A stretch of DNA of 64,000 bases from Phialemonium atrogriseum (lineage: Eukaryota > Ascomycota > Sordariomycetes > Cephalothecales > Cephalothecaceae). The stretch is taken from contig NW_026848144.1 of the NCBI RefSeq assembly GCF_030411735.1, forward strand, positions 248,001-312,000, written 5' to 3'. Below the pieces are notes generated by a model. The model made no database searches, was not told the origin of the DNA, and saw only the letters and a program-made list of their open reading frames with translations. Made by a program: the position numbers and the translations under genes. Of the stretch, positions 35,360 through 45,475 are shown one piece after another; the stretch's first letter is position 1; each line of letters opens with the position of its first letter.

Positions 35360-36982
35360 ATGCGCTTCTCGAGGTGCTTAAAATGTAATTACAGCGAATT
35401 CAAAAGACAATCTCCCGCACGAAATGACTAACTTATGTGAATAGCCTCAAAGCACTGCCTCCCAAGCCCTGACGGGAAACTTGTAGCCACGCTATTTCCT
35501 GGAGTCGTCAACATTCGATCAGTCGAATCTCTAGAGGTGGTCAACGTTGTCAAGCTGCCGCCGGACTTTTCTGGCTCAGTGCTCAGTTTCCAATGGTCGC
35601 CTTCATCTCGGCTAGTTCTGGTCGCTGTCGTTGACCATATTCGAGTATTCTCTGCTCAACACGGAAATTTCCAGGCGACGATCCGAAATGCTGTCCCGCC
35701 TGCTGCAAAGCCAACCTACCTCGGCTTTAGCCCCTTGGGCACCGAGGTCTGCGTCTGCTCGTCGTTTGGCTTGAAGTTCAGCATATTCGACCTTGAATCA
35801 TCCAGAGCAGTTGAGATCGCCAATCCAAAGTTCTTCCACTCGGCAACCGCGTGCAATGGCTTCTCCTTCCGTCCCCTGACGCACCACCTCGCACTGATGA
35901 CCCGAACGGCGGGTAAGGATATGATAAGCATTCATGATCCGGTAACCAGGGAACTGCAGATATCCTGGCACCCGGATACTGTTGACGCCCAAGGCTTAAA
36001 ATGGAGCCCCGACGGGAAGTGGCTGGTTGTTCGGGAGTCTGCCGGCCAGGGGCACAAAATCATCTTCTACACGGCAGATGGCCACATGTTCAAAACATGG
36101 TTGGGCCCGTCGAATCCGTCGCCGGAATTCCAGCATTTTGCGCTGGGGGCTGGTGCCAGGTTGCTGCGGTTTTCTGAAGATGGCAGCAGCCTGGCGATTG
36201 GTGACAGCAGCAGGTGCATATACTTGTTCAACATGGCAACTCTCAGCGAAACAATGAGGCTACTTCACCCGACCACCACCACCCCGACTGAGACGATACA
36301 GATTTGGCAAGAGCAGGTCAATATAACGCAGGCAGGGCCTTCCCTCCATACCTTCATTAAAGCTACCCAAGCAGTCTCACCACCGGCTCGGCCCAAGGAC
36401 AACTCAGAGCCGAAGTCGGGATGCTCTTCAATTCTGTTTGACTCGTCGTCTGTTCTTGTCGCGACCTGCCTCCAGGAGTCTCCGAGCACATTGTGGATCT
36501 GGGACACTCAAGCCTCTGAATTACGAGCCGTTCTGTTGTTTCACTCAAACATTAGCAGCGCAGCATGGCACCCCACCTCCCGTGAGACATTGCTGGTGAG
36601 ATGCGAGGGCGATCTCTACAACAGCATCGTCTTTGTATGGGACCCGCTATCTGAGGGGCCGAGGACGGTCGATTTCTCCGAGCACCTTCCAGGGTCTAGG
36701 GCCAGCGGTCGGTCTCTTGCAAAGTGGCTTGACTGTGACGCATCAAAGTCGCCGGCCATCTTCTTCTCGGACTCTCTCAACTACATGCTTGCCTCGCTCG
36801 CGGACTCCGACGAGGAATCTCCTCCCTGGCAAGACCGACTCGGCGTCGAGTGGAACGCCGAGACCGGGCGAGAGGAGTCGCCGTTGGAGCTTGTGCCGGC
36901 TGCCGACGTGAATACCCAGTACATCGAGGATGAGGATGAATACGCCAGTGATCTGGAGGATACTTTCCACTACAAACGATGA
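35360..36982 (+). CDS. WRAP73/WDR8-like WD-repeat protein
   Basis: Exon 1 is only 25 nt (35360-35384); exon 2 is 35445-36982; product 520 residues. The join gives MRFSRCLKSSKHCLPSPDGK, the conserved start of this family; the earlier GT at 35374 would break the frame. WRAP73 proteins act at spindle pole bodies and centrosomes with MSD1/SSX2IP-type partners, supporting microtubule anchoring. WD-like blades are visible: SVLSFQWSPSSRLVLVAV, GLKWSPDGKWLVVRES, STLWIWDTQASELRAVLL and ISSAAWHPTSRETLLVRCEG. The tail is acidic (YIEDEDEYASDLEDTFHYKR). The intron is 60 nt with branch GACTAAC and acceptor AATAG. Family identity is strong; cellular role is inferred from fission yeast and animals. Confidence 0.92.
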
Positions 36983-37771
36983 GAGGATGCATCCCTGCAA
37001 AGTAACACAACGACAAACCGGGCGCGACCCAGACACGTTGTAAAGGGCACGTCGATGGCGCTGATCTACCGTTTCGTGACTTGATCCCGGCCAAGTCGCT
37101 ATCTTCGAGACAACACACTCTGCAACCCTACTACAAGGCAGCATTAAGCCCTTGATGGGGATGGAGGCACCATACCTCTTGAGGCGATTAAGAACGCCCA
37201 TAGAAAGCGTCAGATGTGGCCGTGGCTGTATTCATAGGCCCGACTTGCTGAGACTGTTAGAGCCTGGTGGTTGGCTTGCACGGGGGTGATATGCCATATT
37301 CGTGTCTTGGATAAGTGAGCACAGGTGTGTTACGGCTGATTCCCGTCGGCTCTTACATTGTCCGTGTATACTCACTGTAACTTAGCTCTGATCGCTCCAC
37401 GCCTGTCATGCCGTCACCCTTCAAGGGCCAAAAAGCACCGAGCTGGACAGAGTGGTATTATTGACGACCGTGCCATCTAGCCCAATGGTCCGAGTGTCGG
37501 GATATCATGTAGGGGGTTTGTTTATCTGAGTGTGCTATGCACGTCCCAGCTCGACCACGAAGTCGAGGAGTCGTTCATCTAATGGTGACGGAAAGGGCGC
37601 GGGCAAACTATCAATCATTCCCGCTGAAACATATCCATTGTCTGAATTCTTATCGCTGGTAGTCTTTGTATCGCGTCTAAAGGGCATAGCAATGTTATAT
37701 AATAACGAGAAACCCAACCGTCTCACACAAGATGCCACATAAAATACCTAAGAAGATATATGCCAGGGCTC
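36983..37771. other. Intergenic region between convergent WRAP73-like and DUF3074 genes
   Basis: About 0.8 kb between two 3' ends, presumably 3' untranslated sequence and terminators. No gene, RNA or repeat seen. Confidence 0.5.
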
Positions 37772-39949
37772 TTAATCCTGGTGAGAGCGTGCCTTCGTCT
37801 CCTGGCCGGGCGCCTTCCGCAGATCGTCCCAGGAAGCCTCAGCACCCGCCATGCCGCCCATCTTCCCCATCCGCGCGACAAGCCGCGTGTTCTGTGTCTG
37901 CAGTTCGCCCACCTGATCCCTTAGCATCTCAACCTGCTTGAGCGCGACATCCCTTTCGGCCCTCGTCCTCTCCAGCTCAGCCTGCAGGCCAGCCCTCCCC
38001 TCCCTCTCAGCCGCCCTTGCGCGCTTCTCCTCCAGCTTCCGCACCTCCCGCATGTACTTCTCCTCCCGCCTCGCGAGCTCCTTCTCGTGCTTGTCCCGCA
38101 GCCGCGCCGCCGCCTGCGCGTCCTTCTCCTCGCCCTCCTTGCGCTTCGCCAGCGCCCGCTCGTGCTCCCGCGCCGCCTTCTCGCGCGCCTTGCGGTGCCG
38201 CTCCTCGAGCTTGCGGAGCGTCTTGTCGCGCTGCGCCGCCGACGTCGAGGCCGCCGAGGGCACCTGCGACTCTCCCGAGACAGCCGACCGGGCCGACCGA
38301 GACGAGGAGACCACCTCGTCCGCCGGGACACTCCCGAAGCCCGCGATGGAGGACGACGGCTCGCCCTCCTCGGCGGAGGCGAAGCTGGCGCTCGATGACG
38401 TGTCGTCTTCGTCGTCGTCCTCGGTGCCCTGATAGGAGTCGGGCGCGTCGTGCAATTTGCCGACCACCGCCGAACCGGCTGCCTCCAGGGCGCTCGTGAT
38501 CATGCCGTAGAAACCGCCGGGGCCTGCATTGGGTGCTTCGTCCGCTGCTCGGGCCTGTCCCGGATTTGTCGTCATCATCTTCGTCTCCCCGGGCAGAGCT
38601 GATGTCTTCGCCTCATCTGGCTCGTCCGCGTCCGCCCCGCCCGCCCCGCCCGCCTCTATGGCTTCGCGACGTGCGGTATCGGATTGCTTCCGAGACAGCC
38701 AATCAAGCAGCCGCCCGGCGTCGTTGACGATGCCTGGCGGCGTCCCTCTCTCGACCATGAACCGCGGGACACTCCCGCCCGGATCGCTGCGTGTGATCAT
38801 GAGCCACTCAATCGCCATCTCCGGCTCGTCCTCGTCATCCGAGCCGGCCTCGCTCTTAGACTCCTTTACCGGCCCCGCCGCGAAGGAGACCATCCGGTTG
38901 TCCGGTCTGGCTTGCAGATTGCCGCTGTTGCTGGCGGTTTGCCTGGCCGACCGGAGCAGAGCTCCCTTGCCCGGGTTGCCGGAGTCGGATCGACTGAAGG
39001 CGTCCGAGCCGAGATCTATCGACGACCGCACCCGCCTCAGGGGCTTGTCCACCGGTATCTCCCTTACCACCTCGACCGACTCGTACTGACCTCGGACAAA
39101 GCCCTGCCGCTGGGGACAGTCCGGGTGTATGCACGGCTTTGATATGACCATAAACTGCCTGGGGCGCCGGTTCATGTTGTTTCCATCGTCATCGCCTTGC
39201 GGATCATTCGACGTCAACAGGAGCGTGACGAAGTCCCGCGGCGTGGTCGGCCCAGGGAACCTGGCCGATAGCTGATACACTGCAAACCCCAGCCGTCAGC
39301 GAACCGTCCCACGTCCCTATTTCGTGTCAGGCCAACGGCCTAACAAGAGAAGAGAAGCAAAGAAAAAAAAAAAGGAGAACCAACCTTTCAGCGCCCCCCC
39401 ACCCCCCAAATCCCTCTCCTCAACCCTCCTCTCCGCCCCAATCCCCCTGACATTCCCCGTGCCCGGCTCCCCACCCCCCTCCCTCGCCCTCCTCATCGTC
39501 TCCTCAAATTCCCCCTCCAACCCCTCCCTCCACCGCCCGAACCCCAACAGACCCCCGCTGGCGCGGCAGGGATGCACGCTCCGCCTCGCGAACCACGCGC
39601 CCCGCCCGTCCCGGCCCGCGAGCCGGTGCACGGATATCAGGTGCGGGTTGTCGCCGACGGCGCGGACGGCCTTCCACTCGCGTCGCAGCAGGGCGTCGGC
39701 TCCGCCGCCGCTGTTGCTGTTGCTGTTGCTGTCGAAGTCGACGGCGGAGTCGGTGGCCGCGCGGGCGCGGCCGGTCGTGTGGCGAGGCGGAGGAGGGACG
39801 GCGGCGGCGCCGGGGATGGAGTTGATGAGGGTTTGCGCGTCGGCTAGGGTGGAGGCGCGGAGGGCCGGGAGGGAGCCTGCTGCTTCTTGGTCGGTTACTG
39901 TTGACCAGTCGATGGGGCCGAGGGACTTGAAGGGGTCGTGGTGGGCCAT
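37772..39949 (-). CDS. DUF3074 (START/SRPBCC-like) protein with C-terminal coiled coil
   Basis: Exons 39949-39385 and 39279-37772; product 690 residues. The intron donor is GTTGGT, a weak match to the consensus, but the join restores GALKVYQLSARFPGPTTPRDFVTLLLTS, the core of the DUF3074 fold. This fungal family resembles START/Bet v1-like lipid-binding domains; no ligand is established. The domain runs about residues 75-270, from REWKAVRAVGDNPHLISVHRL to DEPEMAIEWLMITRSDPGGSVPRFMVERGTPPGIVNDAGRL, interrupted by a low-complexity insertion. Then come acidic/Ser-rich sequence and, at about 540-660, a strongly charged coiled coil (EERHRKAREKAAREHERALAKRKEGEE). It lies tail-to-tail with the WRAP73-like gene. 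Function beyond possible lipid binding is not known. Confidence 0.88.
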
Positions 39950-40572
39950 TGGGGAGATGTGGGTGGGTTGTTTTGGCGGGGAGGGCTGAACGTGATGGCC
40001 CTAGGACCGAGGTTTCTCTTTATTCAAATCGAGCCTCTAGAGAAGACGTGATGGGGGAATCTGGATATGGATCTGGATCAGGACTGGGGCTTGTAGGGTG
40101 TCGAAGGCTAGCTCTCATGGGTATGGAATCACAATGACTTCGCATGAGAATTGAAGTCGCTACGAAAAAGGTTCGGGTTAGAAAAGCTCGTCAGTATTCT
40201 CAGGAAATCAAGTTATGGATCACGATTACCTTAGAAATGGGTGCACATCGGCGGAGTGATGCATCAGTACGTAGGTAGGAGCTTGCATTCGCACCCGTTG
40301 ACGTCATCACCAGGGGGATTCCTTGACTGCACTCGCTACCTATCACGGTGGGCACGGCGGGTTAGGGGTCCTGCATTAGCGCGGCTCAGCGGGCGACTTA
40401 GCTTCCCCCCTCCTTAGGTACTTGCCTTTACGTTACTGCGTAGGCGTACTGGGGATCCAAGAGTATGCATTTACATGGAGCCTCTCGCCCACGTTGGTAA
40501 ATTATTCAACATGCATCTGGGTATAACGAAAGACAGGACACACGCACGTCCTCCCCATCTATACAACCATAA
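39950..40572. other. Intergenic region between DUF3074 and LAM-type genes
   Basis: 0.6 kb holding the promoter of the DUF3074 gene and the 3' end of the LAM-type gene; both are transcribed leftward. No further feature seen. Confidence 0.5.
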
Positions 40573-43500
40573 TCAAATCAACGAACCGCGCCTCGCCAAC
40601 ACCACCCTCTGATCCTCCCCACAGCTTCCGCAATACTCACGATGCCAGCTCCTCATCTCCTCCCTCTGCCGCTCACTGTGAGCATCGCCACCATCACCAC
40701 CACCACCACCACCACCGCCGCCCCCCTCCTGCTGCCCCTTCTGCCCCCGCTGCTCCTCCTGCCGGAACACCGCCCGCGCCGCGTCGCACCGCGCGTTCTC
40801 GTCGGCGAGCCAGCTCTCCCACTCGGACTGCACGAGCTCCCTCTCGGCGCCGTTGACGATGCGCATCGCCACAACGAGGTCGTGCCTGTGCGCCCCGAGC
40901 CGCTGCCGCGCCCGCCGGATCCGCCGCGCCGTCGCCTCGCTCGCGACCGACGACGACGATCTGGCCTCCGGTGCCGAGCCTTCGTCGTACGGTGCGTCCA
41001 TGTCTGTTGCGTTGATGACGAGGTGTTGGAATGTTGCGTAGCTAGGTTGTGGGGTGGGTAGTTAGTAAGATGTATTCACTCTTGGGAAAGGAGATGTTGA
41101 AAGGGGGGGGGCTGCTCACCATCTGCTGTCCTGCGGCACAGACAGGCCGACCGAGGTCGCCCGCGACGCCTCCTCCAGGTCGGCGAGGTAGATGGCCTTG
41201 CTCATCATGACGTTCGGCCCGACGCCGATCCGGGCCATGTATCTCGCAGCCTTCCGCTCGGTCCACCAGGTCGAGGTCCCCTGGGAGACGACGACGAGGT
41301 TGTACATGGCGCTGGAAGCGAGCAACAGCAGGATGACACGGTGCGCCGTGAAGATGCCAAACAGCTTCCTCACCCCCGCAAACGCCCACATCATGACCGA
41401 CGAGATGGCGCTCTCCATAAAGGACCGCGCCGTCTCGAAGAGCATCGCCGTGAGCGTTCGCGGCTTGATCTGCGGCTTCTTGGCCGATTCGGCCTCGTTG
41501 GGCGTGAACACCACCACCTGATTCTGCTGCCCGAGGTTGCCGTACACCTGGATCGCCCGCTTGGTCCGGCTGTGCGGGCCCAGCTTGCGCACCTGGTCCG
41601 TCGCGATCTCGGCGAGCTCCTCGGCATCGTTGGCCGCGTCGTCCAGTGCCTGCCGCTGCACCATGTTCTTGGAGAAGGCCGGCGCCTTAGACCAGTCCAC
41701 CTTTGTATATATGGCCAGCTTGCACTTGGACTTGGCCACGTGAGTTATGACCACCTTGGTGACCAGCTTGAACGCCTGCGAGTGCGGCAGGTGCCACGGC
41801 GTCTTGACGTGCGTTACCACGTACGTGACGTGGTCCGTGAAGAGGTCGACCGTCTGCTGGTCGACCACCTCGCCCGGCTTTGGCCGCCCCAGCATGTCGA
41901 CGTAGTCGACCTTGAACTTGAACTGCCGCCTCATCCTGCCGTGATCCTGCAGCTCCCACGGCCCCTGCGCAATCTCCTTGGCGCGCCGCTCAAAGTAGAG
42001 CTTGGGGAAGATAAAGCTCTTGTCCCCGAACAGGACGTGGAAGCACGCCTTTGCGCTGATCTCAAAGTGCCTCTCCGCGACGCTCTGCCCCATGCCCTCG
42101 GGCTCGTACACGACACGGTGGGCCGGCAGCTGGAGTTTGGAAACGGGTTTCCGAGAGCCCCTCGAGGAACGGTAGTCAAAGCCCAGGTCGCGTAGTCTCC
42201 GAGATGCGTGTCTCCCCGGGGCAGTGTCGTCATCGAGTGGAGTGCCGGTCGATATCTCGTCCCAGCTCTCGACGCTGGGACTCTTCTTCTCGTAGTCCTC
42301 CCTCTCGAGTCTTGTCAAGGCGGACACAAGCTCGGGAAGCTCCATCGGCTCTTCTGCCTGGAGATCGTCGATGAGGAGGTTTAGTCGCGCGTGTAGGAGT
42401 GGGAGATTCTCGAGGAATATCTTGATGGTGATCCGCGCCAGGCCTGTGTCGTTCATGTCCTGGCTGAGATGGAGGAAGATGTAGTCGCAGTTTCTTCCCG
42501 GCGCCGCCGTGACCTCGGTGATCATGTCCAAGCTGATGGCGTAAAGAAGGACGAGCCCCATCTGGTGTCCGTAGAAATACATGTTATCTGGCGTGACGAA
42601 TATGCGCCCGTTCCCGGAAAGCCCTCTGTTCTCCTTTGCATCTTCCGAAGTGCTCGACCACGCGGCATTGAAGACCAGGACGAGTTTCTCGTGCTGGGGC
42701 ACAGTCGGGAACAGCAGTCTAAATTGCGCGTGCTGAACCCTGAGTTCGGGCGGATATCTCGGCGGGAACGCCTCGGCGACCACCTTGTCAGGAACCCGCA
42801 CGGCAGCTGGTTTGGTGTCCACACTGACGGTCCTCCGATGCCCGAGACCAGCGGAAGAGCTCGGATCGTGTCCGGCCTCTGTAGGAGTGTGGGTATCGCC
42901 GGCCTGGCCAGAGGCGTGAATGAGTTCAGTTACGGAAGGCTTGCGCGCCTCTGACCTATATGGATAGATGGAGGAACTCCACGGGTTGCTCCCCCAGTAG
43001 TTGGCCGTGACGGCAGAGGACACTCCGTGCGGCCCGCTGGCAGAGAGTCCACGTTCAGCGCTGGCAGCAACGGCAGGTCTGCTGAGGTTGGTCGAGACCG
43101 GAGGCTTGGCCAGGGTAAGGGGAGCCAGGTTGCCGGATTGACGTTCATGGATTGGTCCAAGGACCGAGGGCTGCTGGCGCGGGGATGTATTCACTGCCAT
43201 CGGGTGATAGCTGCTGGGGATCAGGGTATGACTGGCAGAGATGAGACTCGCAATGCCGCCCGCATTCGGGGAGGCCCCCGACGCCGGGTCCGCAAAGGTC
43301 GCCTTGCGATGGAGGTCGAGCTTCTGCATGATGCGAGCAGCGTGCTCACGCCCGGTTTCCCCTTCTTCGCGCCCCAGCATCGTTATCGACCGACGGGGCC
43401 CGCCAGGATTGAAGTCCATGCTGGTGCGCGTCGTAAGTCCGACATCCGCAGGAACGGGCAGCGTTCCCGCTCTCTCATTGCCGGCCCCGCCGTCCTCCGC

Positions 43501-44949
43501 AATGGTCTCGAGAGACTTGGCCGAAAACTCGGGTATGGACGGAGGGGTTATCGCGAAAGCAGGATCGACACCCCCCGGCAGCGACGCGTTGTCCCGACCC
43601 ATGCTCGCGTCCATGGCGTTCGTCTTCGCGACCTCGAAGACCTCGAGCCACTCCATAAGTTGGGCCTGCGTCTCGGCCTGCAGCATGAAGGTCTGGGACT
43701 TTGTCTTGACCTCGAAGCAGAACCGGCGCTCCTCCTGGACGGCGGGCTTCACGCTGCAGAGGAGGACGCCGACCTCGTCGCCCTGGAGCACCCCCGCCGG
43801 GCCCTGGACGAGCCACCCGAAGATGCCGTCGCGGCAGTAGTACCATCGTCGCACCCAGCTCGTCCGGACGGGCTTGCCCGACAGGACGCGCAGGAACAGC
43901 CAGCCCTGCTTCTCGGAGATGAGGGCGCCTCCCTGGCCCTTGCGCTGGACGCTTATGGGGCCCTTTGACCCGAGGAAGGGAACGGTGGAGGTGCTGTAGT
44001 CCTCGAGCTCGCGCGACGGCTTGTGGCTTGCCAGGGCGCTCTCTGCGACGTCGCGGCCGGCGACGTGCAGCTCGCGCCTGAACACGGGCTCCGAGGCCTC
44101 CATCTCCTTCGACCATCCGCGGACGCGCTCCATCTCGCCCGCCCAGCGGGCCGAGGACGCGGCGGCGCCGTCGGCCGAGCGGCGCACCTCGCGGCAGACG
44201 TCGGCGCAGACGCGCACGAGCAGGCGGTCCAGGCCGGAGCGCAGCTGCGGCGCGAGCAGGCAGAAGTCGACCGAGGCACGGAGGTAGGCCTTGCGGGTCT
44301 CGTGGACGGCGAAGGCGTCCTCGCGCAGCGCCGACGGCTCCTTGGTCTTGGACTGGCCCACGTAGCGGGCCAGCGTCGTGTCGAACGTCTTCTGCGCCGC
44401 CTCCAGCGCCCGCCGCGCCTCCTTGAACCCCCGCAGATCCCCAGCCATGAACGCCCGGATCGGGTCCGAGATGACCGTCTCCATCCGCCGCGCCGACCCC
44501 ATGACCTGCGTCCACCACTGCCGCGACCCGTCGGCCGCCCGCCGCAGGGCCAACAGCGTGTAATCCGGGTCGACGACGGCGTCGGCGCCCGAGGGCGGCG
44601 GCATCATCTTGGAGAGGTGGGTGTTGACAGTCTCCTCGAGGGCGAGCATGTCGGCGGCGAGCTTCGACGTCGTCCGCACGTAGCCGTCGAGCCATCGCTC
44701 GATGCCGTCCACCTGGTCGGCGAAGTGCACCGTCACGGCGCGGAAGGTCGGGGAGTCGAGGGCGGCCTCGTTGAGCCCCACGGGGATCGCCGGGCTCGAA
44801 TGCTTGGGAGACGCCGCTGCTGGACCGGTTTGTGCGGGTGCGGGCGCGGGCGCGGGCCCTGCAGAGGTGTGTGTTTGTGTGGGCGAAGTTGTAGGGGCAG
44901 CTGCCGATGCCGCCTTGCCTGGAGCGGCGGATGGCGTCGGCTCGGCCAT
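40573..44949 (-). CDS. SIP3/LAM-type protein: BAR-PH-GRAM-VASt, sterol transfer at ER contact sites
   Basis: Exons 44949-41120 and 41041-40573; product 1432 residues. The family (yeast Lam1/Lam3, Sip3/Ysp1) is ER-anchored at membrane contact sites and moves sterols through the VASt domain. After a Pro/Ala-rich start, residues about 60-300 form a BAR-like helical region. PH is at about 340-442 (KQGWLFLRVLSGKPVRTSWVR through MEWLEVFEVAK). A long Ser/Pro linker follows. A GRAM-like block includes GNGRIFVTPDNMYFYGHQMG. The VASt block starts ISAKACFHVLFGDKSF and ends LAIYTKVDWSK. A hydrophobic segment near residue 1230 (FTAHRVILLLLASSAMYNLVV) is the likely anchor. The first exon ends inside an apparent TGG-TGA stop, but the donor ATG|GTGAGC, a CTAAC branch and acceptor CCTAG link to a last exon with RRARQRLGAHRHDLVVAMRIV, a poly-Gly run and WHREYCGSC. 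Confidence 0.9.
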
Positions 44950-45475
44950 ATTCCAAGCTGTCGGACGCGAGCAATCGGGGTTGCGAACTGGATTGGGAGG
45001 GATCTCACATTCGCGTTTGACAAGTAGTTTTCATCGTGATGGCTGTGTTGTATTAAGGAATTCTTAACTGAGATGCAATTGCAGAATGCAGATGACGTTG
45101 GTAATTGGGGCGGCGACTCTTTCACAAGGATAAGCTAATAATCAGAATACCTAGCTCCCCAAGCTACCCCTGGTTCTGCTAATGCTTGGCATAAGCGGGT
45201 GGGGCACGAGCCTCGAATATGTAACCGCCCACCTCTCACCCTGCATAAGTTGTCTGCATAAGCTGCCAGGGCAGCATATTAAGCATACTCACCCAACGAA
45301 ATCCCCTAATCGAGCGGCTGTTGATTAGGGCCGGCCGCGACAATATCAGCTGTGTCCGCCCTGAAACGCCCTGCTTCCTTCCAGGTCTGCCTCTACTCTC
45401 AGGGGTATCGAGATGTCTATCCGTACAAGCGCCAGCCATACACGAGAAAGCACCAAGCTATAATGCCAATAATCA
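44950..45475. other. Intergenic region between APC4 and LAM-type genes
   Basis: 0.5 kb, same-strand neighbours: 3' end of APC4 on the right and promoter of the LAM-type gene on the left. Nothing else recognised. Confidence 0.5.

Noticed and set aside
40573..41001. Independent 142-residue gene
   Set aside because: An in-frame splice joins it to the LAM-type gene, and the spacing (about 115 bp) is too small for separate same-strand genes here.
43027..45027. Several 280-340-codon plus-strand frames opposite the LAM-type exon (also 41341-42195)
   Set aside because: Antisense shadows; the opposite strand encodes the BAR, PH, GRAM-like and VASt regions.
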